Below, piece by piece: positions 12,401 to 22,220 of a DNA stretch of 64,000 bases (its first letter is position 1; every line of letters starts with the position of its first letter). The stretch is taken from contig QRFJ01006311.1 in NCBI GenBank assembly GCA_006176705.1, forward strand, positions 1 through 64,000, read 5' to 3'. The position numbers and the translations under genes are program-made. Below the pieces are notes generated by a model, which made no database searches, was not told the DNA's origin, and worked only from the letters and a program-made list of their open reading frames with translations. This DNA is from Cocos nucifera (taxonomy: Eukaryota > Streptophyta > Magnoliopsida > Arecales > Arecaceae).

Positions 12401-13500
12401 TAAGATGATCTGGTAGAGTACCATGCCATCTAGATAAATACTATGAATTCTTGATCCAGGATGGTGATCCCATCAAACTCAATGAGAATAATGAGGATCC
12501 GATCACTTATATGGATGTGATGTAGAGATTCGACTCTAAGAAATGGCTAGAAGTCATAAGATCCGAAATGGATTCCATGAAGGTCAATGATGTATGGACA
12601 TTAGTTGACCTACCTGATGAGGTTAAATCCATTGGGTGTAAATGGATATTAAAAAGGAAAAGAGGCGTAGATGGAAAGGTGGAGATCTATAAAGCCCGTC
12701 TGATTATCAAGGGATATCGTCAACGTTATGGTATTGACTATGACCAGACATTTTCTCTAGTGATAATGCTCAAATCTATTCGAATAATGCTTACAATAGC
12801 TATCCACCTGAACTATGAGATCTGGTAGATAGATGTGAAGATGGCTTTTCTAAAGCTAACCGAAGAGGTGTATATGATACAACTTGAGGAGTTCACATCC
12901 ATAGATGAGTCCAAGGTGTGCAGACTTTAGAGATTCATTTATGGATTAAAGCAAGCATCTCGGAGTTAGAATATGCATTTTGATAAAGTGATTAAAACGT
13001 ATGGCTTCGTTAAGCATGGAGAAGAATCCTGCATTTACAAATGGGCAAATAGTCCAGCAGTGGTATTTCTTGTTTTGTATGTGGATGATATTCTCTTAAT
13101 CGAAAATGACATCCCCATACTACAAGGAATAAAAGTTTGATTGTCATCACAGTTCTCCATGAAGGACTTAGATGACGTATCCTACATCCTAGAGATAAAG
13201 ATCTATAGGGATAGATCTAAAAAGATGCTTGGTATATCCCAGTCTATATACATAGAAACTATGTTGAAGAGGTTCAGCATGGAGAATTCTAAAAAAGGCT
13301 ATCTTCCAATAGATCAAAAAAAATTTCTCTCTAAGAAGGATTGTCCGACAACTCCTGAAGAGAGAGAGCATATTAGTAGAATTCTATATACTTTGGTAGT
13401 GAGATCTATTATGTACGCAATGATATGTACAAGACCAGACGTGGCATAATTACTAGGAGTAGTGAGTAGATACTAGTCTGACCCTAGAGAAAATCATTGA
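12401..13500 (+). pseudogene. Copia reverse transcriptase pseudogene of element X
   Basis: RT starts with VNDVWTLVDLPD and GCKWILKRKRG near 12590-12660, then KARLIIKGYRQRYGIDYDQTF. The catalytic YVDD motif is intact at 13078-13089, inside FLVLYVDDILL. The LKRFSMENSKKGYLPIDQKK block is near 13265-13320. A TAG at about 12826 replaces the glutamine before IDVK, and another TAG near 12967 breaks the segment after GLKQAS. More stops follow near 13447. RT would copy element RNA into DNA in the particle; this copy cannot make a full protein. Confidence 0.88.
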
Positions 13501-14070
13501 AAGATGGTTAAAATCATCCTTAAGTATTTAAAAAATACTAAGGATCAATGGTTGGTTTATGGTGAGTCAGATCTGAAACTTGTGGAGTTTACAGACTCTA
13601 GCTTTCAATCTAACCATTATGATAGTAAAAGTGTGTCGGGGTATATCTTTACCCTAAATGATGGAGCCATCTACTGTAAAAGTTTCAAGTAGCATACAAT
13701 GGCTGGCTCTATTTACGAAGCAGAGTACATGGTAGCATCAGATGCAGTAAAAAAAGATGTATGACTGAGAAAGTTCATCACCAAGATCGGAGTAGCATCC
13801 TCTATTGATGGTCCAGTCCTGCTATACTATGACAGCACTAGCACCATAGCTCAAGCAAAAGAATCAAAGGTACACCAGTGGAAAAAGCATATTCGATGCC
13901 GCTTCTATTTGATCTGTGAGATCGTGAATCGTGGTGACGTTGATCTTCAGAAGATCGATGGAAAGAAGAATCTAGCTAACCCCTTCACTAAAGCCTTGGC
14001 AATCAAGAAGTTCGATAATCATAAGTCGAAGATGGGTATTAGGTATTATGCCGAGTGGCTTTAGGTCAAG
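13501..14070 (+). pseudogene. Copia RNase H pseudogene of element X
   Basis: The frame reads LKYLKNTKDQWLVYGESDLK, then FTDSSFQSNHYDSKSVSGYIF, EAEYMVASDA near 13720 and LLYYDSTSTIAQAKESKVHQ near 13830. These are the conserved D, E and D blocks of the RNase H fold. It ends with KMGIRYYAEWL shortly before the polypurine tract. In-frame stops occur near 13690 and 13762. Its order after RT and before the 3' LTR is as expected for Copia. Confidence 0.87.
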
Positions 14071-14077
14071 TAAGAGT
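14068..14077 (+). other. Polypurine tract of element X
   Basis: AAGTAAGAGT directly precedes the 3' LTR. Elements W (AAGTGAGAGT), E-F (AAGTGAAAGT) and Z (AAGTGGGAGT on the minus strand) have the same tract in the same place, which supports both the call and the LTR start. Confidence 0.6.
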
Positions 14078-15074
14078 TATTGAGAATTATGTCCCAAAGC
14101 TAATTATTAGCCTATTGATGGTTGAGATATTGTAATTAATTTATTAATTAATAAAAAATTTTTGACATCTTTTTCATCATAAGTTTACATCTTCTAATGA
14201 ACTTCATTATTGTGATGAAGTCCTTAGGACTATTTAGTTTCGATAAAGAGAGGATTTATCGATTAGTCCTTAAATTTGTTCACGACCAAATGATAGGCTG
14301 CTAATTAGGACGATAGCATCTATCGAGCATAGATCGCTATATGCCATATAGGTTGATTGTCCTCTTAAATGAGTGTGAAGATACTGGTATGGCATATAGG
14401 TGAGATGTATGGGTACATTGTTATTGAACGTGACCAACTCTAAAGCATTCTACTTGTCGAGAATGTCTCTGATGGGATATAGGTATAAGTATCCCTTAGA
14501 CCTGAGATCACCTCAGTGACTTGCAAGCGACTCACTATGCTTTGGTACCAGACTAACTGAATTTCTAATTCAGCAATGAAAGGCTTCTAGGCATAATCAA
14601 GTACTTGCAAAGTCAGAGTGTGATCAAGATGAAATTGACCACTCCAAGAGTTGGAGAAGAATGTATCACTATATTTCAATATAGCAAAACCTTGGCCAGG
14701 GTAATCCATCAAATAGATTTGATATTTTAAAATACAATGTGGATAATCTGATTAGAGTTAACAGTTGAACTTTGAGGTATCCTACGAGCATTATGGTCAA
14801 GGGGATAAATTATATGGAAACTATATCTACATGAATTCTAAGAATGGTGTTCTACACCTTCGACCTATCCGGCCATCGGGTATCATTGCTAGATGGTCAC
14901 TTCGATTGGTACAAAAATTTATTTCTATACTACCAGCTTAGGTTTGGACCTATGAGGTCACACACATTAGAGTTCACATTCCGATCGGATGGTTGATCAG
15001 CGATTTAGAATCATTTTAGGATTAAACGATCAATATGATTAATGTTTGACCTAGTCACTACTATAAAAATGGCC

Positions 15075-15400
15075 TATGGCAGTGCTTACTATAGCAACGA
15101 TTTTTGAAACCACTGCCATAGCACCTACGGTAGTGGTTTTTGTTAACTACTGCTATAGGTCAGATCTATAGCAGCAATTTTTGCAACCGCTGCTATAGGT
15201 CCGACATATAGCAATGGTTAACAAAAATTACTACCATAGGTCGGACCTATAGCAGCGATTACAAAAAATCACTACCATAGGTTGATCTATAGCAGCGGTT
15301 CATTGTAACCGCTGCCATAAGTTGGACCTATAGCAGCGGTTAGTAGAAATCGCTGCTATAATCTGATTTATGGTAGCGGTTAATTATAACCGCCATCATA
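15075..15400 (+). repeat. Left subterminal repeats of the CACTA element
   Basis: About ten copies of TATGGCAGCGGTT and its inverse AACCGCTGCCATAGGTC alternate, so each pair forms a short palindrome. Such repeats are the usual TNPA-protein binding sites of En/Spm elements; that role is known for the family and inferred here. Confidence 0.85.
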
Positions 15401-15414
15401 TATATATATATATT

Positions 15415-16380
15415 TTATTTAAATATTATATAATTTTAAAATTTAATATCCATCTTTATTATTCATTATCTAAATAATTATCATTAGAGTGTCGTCACAA
15501 AAGATCACCTTAATTTGATGGCCCTAGCTTTGTCGATCAAAAAAATTTGATTTCGATGATCATGAACGATGATGCAATGATCTGATAGATGGAGACCTCT
15601 GATGGATTTAAAAATCTACAACGATGATCTTGATGATGTTTATAGCATATTATCAAAGTTTTACTTCAATCGAACATCGTTATCTTAGTCAATTTAGTAT
15701 AGGTTAGTTTCGATCGTTAAATGATAAATGATTGATCAAAGGACCAAACGATGCCCGATTATGAGATAATTTTTTTTATAAATGATCTTGGCTAGTACTT
15801 TAATTATTTTTTATGATGGTGATTATAAAATTCAACTCGTGAGATGAAGAACCATTTAAAACTATACGTTTCTTGATAACCATTCTGAAACTTCACTGGT
15901 TGTTATGCTTGTGCTTTTGTAATATCTGCTTAACATGAACAGTTTATAAAAAAATAATTTAAATTTTACTATCATCGCTGTATAAAATATTTAAAATTAT
16001 AATAAAAATTATTTAACTAAAAAATTATCTCATAATCGAACATCATTTAACTCTTTGATCACTTATTTCTAATTTAACGGTCGAAATCATTCCATACTAA
16101 ATTAATCATGATAATGATATTCGATTGAAGTAAAACTTTGATAGTATGCTACAAACATCATCGAAATCATCGTTGCAGATTTTTGAATCCATCAAAGGTT
16201 TCCATCTATCAGATCATCACATCATCATTCGTGATCGTCAAAATCAAATTTTTCTGATCGATGAAGCTAGGGCTATCGGATTGAAGTGATCTTTTGCGAC
16301 GACACTCTAATGATAATTATTTAGATAATGAATGATGACCATGGGTATTAAATTTTAAAATTATATAATATTTAAAGAAA
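15415..16380 (+). repeat. Long inverted repeat inside the CACTA element (arms about 360 bp, loop about 240 bp)
   Basis: The left arm (about 15415-15775) and the right arm (about 16018-16380) are reverse complements with scattered mismatches. For example, ATCATTAGAGTGTCGTC at the left is matched by GACGACACTCTAATGAT at the right. The subterminal-type repeats at 15075-15400 and 16393-16575 continue the pairing outward. A transcript through it would fold into a hairpin of well over 300 bp. No reading frame of note is present. Confidence 0.85.
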
Positions 16381-16392
16381 AAAAAAATATTT

Positions 16393-16575
16393 TTTACTTA
16401 TGGTAGTGGTTATCAAAAATCGCTGCTATAGATCTACGGCAGCGGTTATCGAACCACTACCATAGATCTATGGCAGTGGTTTTGGATAACCGCTATCGTA
16501 GATCTACGATAATGGTTCGATAACGGCTGCCGTAGATTTATGGCAGCAGTTCGATAACCGCTATCATAGGTTAGA
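16393..16575 (+). repeat. Internal block of subterminal-type repeats in the CACTA element
   Basis: About six copies of the same TATGGCAGNGGTT / AACCGCTNCCATAG motif found at both ends of the element lie next to the right arm of the inverted repeat. They look like an inverted duplicate of the left terminal region, without the CACTA terminus. Confidence 0.8.
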
Positions 16576-16599
16576 TTAAAAATTCATAAATTTTTTCTT

Positions 16600-17330
16600 C
16601 CCTCCTTCGTGCACTCAATCTCTCACTCTCTCTCTCCTTTTCGTTGCCAGTGAGGCTCCTCCCTCCCCCCCAACTAACGTTGCCCCTCCTCCCCCTCGAT
16701 CGACATCGACCCTCCTTCCCCCTCGACCGACACCGCCCCTTCTTCCCCCTCCCTCTTTGGCCCCCCCATCCCCGACCGCCCCTCCCCGCCACCCCCCATC
16801 CCTCCATCCGACCCTCCCTCGGGCCCAGCGAAATCATCCTCCGACGAACCCCCATCCGACCCTCCCTCGATGCCCCATGAAACCCCCCTCTGGTGAACCC
16901 CCGTCCACCCTCGCTCGGGCCCCTGTGAAACTCCACCCCCCCCCCCCCCCGACCCCTTCATCCAACCCTCCCTCGATCCTTAGTGAACCTTCCTCCGACA
17001 AACCCCCATCCAACCCTTCTTCAGCCCCCGCGAAACCCATCCCCTCCCACCACCACCACCATTCTGACCCTACCCCAACCGAGTGCGAAGCCTCCTTTGG
17101 CCTCCTCATCATTGTGCCCCTCCCCCTAGCTCCCCATCCCCGACCGCCCCTGCTCTCTCTCTTTTTTCTCTTTTTCTCTCTTCTCTATCTCACTATCTTG
17201 TTTTTATTTTGTAGGTTATCTTTAGTACCGTCGTCCTCCTCTAGCATCATCACCGACGACCCTTGGAGCTTTCGGTGCGATCCGCTCTCTATAACCATAG
17301 GTATAATTTTTTTAAAAATTTTATAATATT
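16600..17330 (+). repeat. Pyrimidine-rich, proline-coding low-complexity tract in the CACTA element
   Basis: The plus strand is rich in CCCTCC and CCNCC runs, giving open frames of proline-rich protein on one strand and glycine/arginine-rich protein on the other. No known domain is visible. It could be the first part of the element's gene or filler sequence. After it comes about 150 bp of AT-rich DNA. Confidence 0.5.
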
Positions 17331-17579
17331 ATTTATTAATCATGTATATTTATAATAATTTATAGAATATTTATAATAAATATTATAAATATTATAATTA
17401 TCTGCATGCCATAGTTTTTGGATCATGTCGTGGTGGTAGTCTTGGGCCATGCCATGTCAGCGGCTGTGGACTAGATCTGTCAATAGATTTGGTTCAGATT
17501 GGAACCTAGATATTCAGATCTGGATCCAAATTTAATTATTGGTATCGAATCCAAACTCGAATATCCGATGGGTCCATAC

Positions 17580-18010
17580 TTGAGAGAGGAAGGGAGGGAT
17601 CCGGCCTCGCCGCCATCATTGGAAGGGAGGGGGTCTGGCCTCGCCGCCATCATTGGGAGGAAGGGGGTCCAGCTCGCCCACGAGGGAGATCGAGAGAGGG
17701 AGAGTGGGAGATCGAGAGAGCGAGAGAGGGAGGGAGGGGGTTCGGCCTCGCTGGCATCACTGGGAGGGATGGGGTCCGGCCTTGCTGGCAAAGGAGATCG
17801 AGAGAGTGAGAAAGGAAGGGATAGGGTCCAGCCTCATCGGTGAGGGAGATCAAGAGAGGGAGAGAAAAAGATCGAGAGATGAAAAAGCTAGGAGGGGGGT
17901 TCGGCCTCACCATCATTGCTGGCGAGAGAGATCGAGAGAGGGAGTGATCGAGCGGACGGCACACAGTCGATGTCTCAGGCATGGAGCCATGATTGAGCCG
18001 ACTAGGGGAG
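17580..18010 (+). repeat. GAGAG-rich purine tract in the CACTA element
   Basis: Repeated GAGATCGAGAGAGGGAG units alternate with GGGGTCCGGCCTCGC-type segments in imperfect tandem order of about 50-90 bp. Open frames across it on both strands follow from the repeat composition and are not credited as genes. Confidence 0.6.
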
Positions 18011-18149
18011 GATCCTAGCCGGATGTCTCAGGCATGGAACCAGCTGTCTCAGGCATGGAGCCGGCTTGACTTTCGAGCGAATAAATTTTGATATGTCACA
18101 ATGTTATATTGATTAATGTTCATTAACGTTGCAGGTTACAATGGCATCG

Positions 18150-19826
18150 AAATGCCATCTAGCTTTCACCCCTACCTCTTGATGGGTTACATGCAGTTTA
18201 GCATCCGAGGAGCCATCAGAGCATACTCCGTCTACCTCGACATCAGCTGCTCAAGAACCTTCACCGCTGGCATCTACTCTACTGGTGGCATCTACTCCAT
18301 CGGTAGTTGAGCTTCTATCGTCGCAGGCATCTGAGTGTATGTTTTTATTATATTAACATAACTTTATTTTTTATATAGTATTTGTACACTTATATATTTG
18401 CATAATGTATTTACATTGCAGGTGCATCATTCAATCGGATATTTTACGATTCCACACGTATGGCACATGTGTGGAATTGCTAGCATCAAGTGATGGTGCA
18501 GTATGATGTGGAGGGGATGATGGTAGGAGAGATCGTAGGAGATGCATTCCTTTTTTGGAGTGCTTGTGAGGCGGTCGGACATCATTCCTGTAGAGCCCAG
18601 AGACTGGCATTTGATGGATGCTACCATCAGAGATCGAGTATGGAAGGAGATATGGGTAAGTACGTACATCTTAGTTATATTTATGTATTTTATATGTTTA
18701 CACTATATATGTTTGATTAGAATAATTTTGTAACTGATTTTTGATAAATTTATGCAAAGGAGGTATGATTTTTTCGATCACAAGAGGGCTCAAGATGCCC
18801 GACTCAAGAAGATCGAAGAGTTATACCAGAGTTATAAGGTTAAGCTTCATAAAGGATGGCTCGAGCACCGATGAGACACTTTGGAGGAGCTTGTTCCCTA
18901 GATACAGGACTGTCCTCCATGTCAGTGGAAGAGGATGGTTAGACACTAGAAGAGTCAGGAGTTCAAGGTAAAATTTCTAACTTTTAAATTTTTTAATATA
19001 TTTAAAATTTTATTTAAATATTTATTATTTATTTGAATACTTATTAGACTATCTTTCGTCAGAACTGAGAGAACCATGCAGCCTAGGAGTATACGCACAC
19101 TCTAGACTGCAAGTCTATGGCTAGTCGTGTGCATAGAGAGGTAATTAATTCTAAATCTTACTAGATAAATTAAATTCATATTTTCTATTATCTTTCTAAT
19201 AAATTTATTCTTTATTATAGCTGATGAGAGATAGAGTGATGCCCAGCCATAGTGAGATCTTCCGATCCAGCCGTACAGATAAGATGGGTAGGTCGATGAA
19301 CACCACGATTAGACGTATTTTTGTAAGTATTAAATATATTAGTATATATAATTAGATTATAGTATTTTTTATAAAATTTTATTTTAATTTATAATTATAG
19401 GATCAGTTAGATGTGCTCGCAAGTGAGGGTCAGAATACCTCTAGGCCCCATGACCATCTATCTCAGGTCTTAGAGCCTGAGCACTCTGGGAGGATCCGAT
19501 GCAGACCCAAACATACGTCGACAAGCTACTGGTCTGAGGTAAGCGTCTCCTCACAGACTTTCTGTATCGTCAGTCAGAAGGAGCTTGAGGAGGCGTTGGC
19601 ATAGGCAGATTATGCTACGATGCAGGCAGATCGGGCTGAGAAGTGCACATCTCATCTGAAGGGCATCGTGAGAGACATGATGTCAATGCTCAGTGCACAT
19701 TTTAAAGTCACGAGCTTCGAGAATATGTTGGCCCGCATTCTAGCTCCAGCTTTGACTCTAGCTCGAGCTTCAGCTCCAGCTCCAACTTTCGGTGACGACG
19801 ATGATGTAGATTTAGGAGACTTTTGA
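18150..19826 (+). pseudogene. Degenerate TNPA-like gene of the CACTA element (Transposase_24 type)
   Basis: A Ser/Thr/Pro-rich stretch (about 18190-18340) is followed by exon-like segments separated by AT-rich introns. The segment 18755-18968 reads YDFFDHKRAQDARLKKIEEL, then KVKLHKGWLEH and CPPCQWKRMVRH, close to the plant Ptta/En/Spm-associated transposase domain. Later segments (about 19055-19140, 19222-19322, 19402-19826) continue with VMPSHSEIFRS and a C-terminal tail ending in an acidic FGDDDDVDLGDF and a TGA at 19824. TGA and TAG codons replace expected residues inside the core. Family TNPA-like proteins bind subterminal repeats; this copy appears dead. Confidence 0.6.
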
Positions 19827-19985
19827 TGTATTTTATATTTTTTTAAAAAAATATTATAATAAATTTTATTTGATAATAAAATTTTAGCATTTTAAAATAA
19901 TTTTTATATTTATTATATTTTTTTTATATTAGATATCTATATTTATCAGATAAAATATATAAAAAAATAAAAAATTTATTTTTTT

Positions 19986-20375
19986 AATTATTCAAGATCT
20001 ACGATAATAATTTTATAACCGCTGTCATATCCGTGCCAATCGCTGTCATAGGTCTGGTGCCAACCGCTATACTAGACCTATGGCAATGGTTAAAAAATCA
20101 CTGCTATAGATTATCTATGGCAGCGATTATGTAACTGCTGCTATAGATATCCTATGGCTGTAGTTACATAACCGCTATGATAGGTCGATCTATTGCAGCG
20201 ATTTATAAACCACTATAATAGATCATCTATAGCAGCGATTCTAACAATCACTGCAACAACCGCTGCCATAGAACTAGACGATGGCCGTAGTAGCAGCAGT
20301 TAGAAAACCATTGCCATAGCCTATGGCAGTGGTTTTTTGGGCTACGACTGCGGTTACAAATCGCTGCTATAGTCC
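19986..20375 (+). repeat. Right subterminal repeats of the CACTA element
   Basis: At least ten copies of the TATGGCAGCGGTT / AACCGCTGCCATAG motif lie between the gene remnant and the right terminus, in both orientations. They match the blocks at the left end. Confidence 0.85.
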
Positions 20376-21838
20376 TTTTCTGCAGTAGTGAGTGCAAGTA
20401 TTGCAGAAGGATCGATTAGCAATTTGATTGCTAATTGACTTAATTTGATTAAGCTAGTAAGATGAGATTAAATTTAATTAAATATAATTTAATTAGATTT
20501 AGTTTGGACTTGATTGGATCAAATCTAATTGATTTATTGGATAAGCCAAGTGCAACGAAGAACTAGTCCTAATCTAACTAGGATTTGGGTCAACCTAATT
20601 TTTTTAATTTGATTAAAAAATAAATTAGAATTAAATTTAATTAAATCTAATTTAAATAAGTTCTTAAATAGATTAGGGTTTTATTTTATTAGGTTGGATT
20701 ACTCTTATTTTTATTTGGTTAAAAGACCTTGTTTGACCAAGTCAAAATATGAGTCATAGTGTGACTAGGACTCCCTATTCCTTATGCCACCTAATCTTCA
20801 CACCCCACCCCTTTTTCTTTATATTTTTAAGTAAAATTCTCCATGCTCAAAGGCTTCTCATGCTCCCCTTTCTCTCTTCTATTTCTCATATGGAAGTTTG
20901 TTGCATGACCAAGTCAAAAGGGGGAGTTGTTTTCGCTTAGGATTCTATGAGATAGAATTCCTAGTCAACTAAAAGTCCTCCTTCCTTTCATGCCGCCACC
21001 TTCCTATTTTCTCTCTCTCTCTCTCTCTCTCATAGCATTCTTTGGCATTTGTTGCACCTTCCCTTGCTGGTCCATGGTAGAAAAGTAAGGTTTTTAACCT
21101 AACTTGGACTCTATATATTTTATTATTTAAAAAAAAAAATTATTAAAATTTTCATGGATTGTAGATATTTGAGAGGTGTCTTTGGTGTAGAAAAATTAGA
21201 GAAAAATTCATCTAGATCGTGGAGATATTAAAAACACAAATCAGGATATCTAGAAAAAGAACAAAGAAGAAGAAAAGGGTCTTCTTCTGGGGTTTTTTGT
21301 TCCAGATCTCTTCCTCTCTTTTTGTGAGCTTTTGAGAGGTGTCTCAAGATCATAAATCTTCTTCTCTTCTTTCTAATATTTTGAAGTATCCAAGTTTCGA
21401 AGAAGAAAGCATCGGATCGACCATAGAAGAGAGATCAGTACAGTGCTAACATACTATGCTAATTTTCTGCATCAGAATTTTTGATCATATTCATGAGCTC
21501 GTGTGGATAACTCCTAGAGGTCGGATGCATGTGTGGCTCGTGACTTCATCCTCAAGCCTAGATCAGCAAGTTAGAACATCTAACTTGCTTAGGTAACAAA
21601 TCCAATCTATTATTTTATAGCTACATTAGATGTAGTATAAATCTAGGTTGATATGATCAATTTTTTCTTTCTTATTAAATTTTTAATTTTTGATTAAAAT
21701 ATCATGTAATAATCATATAATAAGATCATAGATCTAGGATATTTTAGATTAATTTTGATTGATTTTAATCTTCCACTGTCTGATCTTAAAAAAGTTTCAA
21801 GATCTAATCCTAAAATTTTAGATCTGATTTCTGTATAT

Positions 21839-22220
21839 TGGATATCCTAAAGAATCATTGGGATATTATTTCTATCTTCTGAAAGATCATAATGTGATTA
21901 TGAGTCGACAGGTATAAGAAGTTTGCCACAGAGCTTGAAGTGATGCCATCAGATGCCATCCCTCTGTACTGCGATAACAATAGCACCATAGCCCTAGCTA
22001 AGGAGTCGAGATCTCACTAAAAATTCAAGCACATCGAGTGGCGATACTACCTCATCTACGATTACCTCAAGAAGAGATACGTCGAGATCAAAAGAGTCGA
22101 CACTGCAGATAATGCGGCTGACCTACTGACAAAGTCATTGAGCTAGCAGAAGATCGAAGCCCATCTTAAGAAGATGAAACTTAGATTTGTATCCAGTTAG
22201 GTTTAGGTCAAGTGGAAGTT
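21839..22220 (+). pseudogene. Copia pol remnant of element Y: integrase end fused to RNase H, RT missing
   Basis: Right after LTR X the frame reads GYPKESLGYYFYLLKDHNV, the C-terminal integrase block. After about 70 bp the sequence jumps to RNase H codons, with MPSDAIPLYCDNNSTIALAK, FKHIEWRYYLIYDY and DNAADLLTKSLS. The whole RT (about 1 kb in element X) is therefore absent. A TAA at about 22018 and a TAG at 22145 break the remaining frame. Element X sits directly upstream, inside the integrase region. The purine-rich AAGTGGAAGT precedes the LTR. Confidence 0.84.

Larger units (their letters stand above)
15056..20390 (+). mobile_element. CACTA (En/Spm) DNA transposon, 5335 bp, TSD AGT
   Basis: The left end reads CACTACTATAAAAATGG and the right end, on the opposite strand, CACTACTGCAGAAAAGG. 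The 3-bp target duplication AGT is present at 15053-15055 and 20391-20393. Removing the element and one AGT restores the host LTR sequence GACCTAGTGCAAGTATTGCA, a block also found on the minus strand in LTR H near 59065-59085. Both ends carry dense subterminal repeats of the TATGGCAGCGGTT type. Inside are a long inverted repeat, low-complexity tracts and a degenerate TNPA-like gene. I see no TNPD-type (DDE) transposase, so it is probably a non-autonomous copy. Confidence 0.95.
7585..21838 (+). mobile_element. Ty1/Copia retrotransposon X, 5' LTR missing, interrupted by LTR B and a CACTA element
   Basis: The plus-strand order is leader, gag, protease, integrase, RT, RNase H, polypurine tract and 3' LTR. 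Two insertions split it: solo LTR B (8746-11026) in the protease and the CACTA transposon (15056-20390) in the 3' LTR. Removing both leaves about 6.6 kb of X, of which about 2.4 kb is 3' LTR. Its left part was cut off by the insertion of element A and lies outside the window. The right end abuts integrase codons of element Y, so X was inserted into Y. It carries many nonsense codons and cannot be active. Confidence 0.87.
14078..21838 (+). repeat. 3' LTR of element X, split by a CACTA transposon
   Basis: It starts TATTGAGAATTATGTCC (TGTT decayed to TATT) after the polypurine tract and runs to 15055, where the CACTA element interrupts it. It continues from 20391 to about 21838. The two halves together (about 2.4 kb) match the minus-strand LTR H (57588-60066). 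The end is placed where integrase codons of element Y begin; the terminal CA is not clear, so the last few bases are uncertain. A CT microsatellite lies at 21011-21031. Confidence 0.82.

Noticed and set aside
16571..18018. Long proline-, glycine- or arginine-rich open frames on both strands
   Set aside because: They follow from pyrimidine- and purine-rich low-complexity DNA in the CACTA element; no domain and no conserved start.
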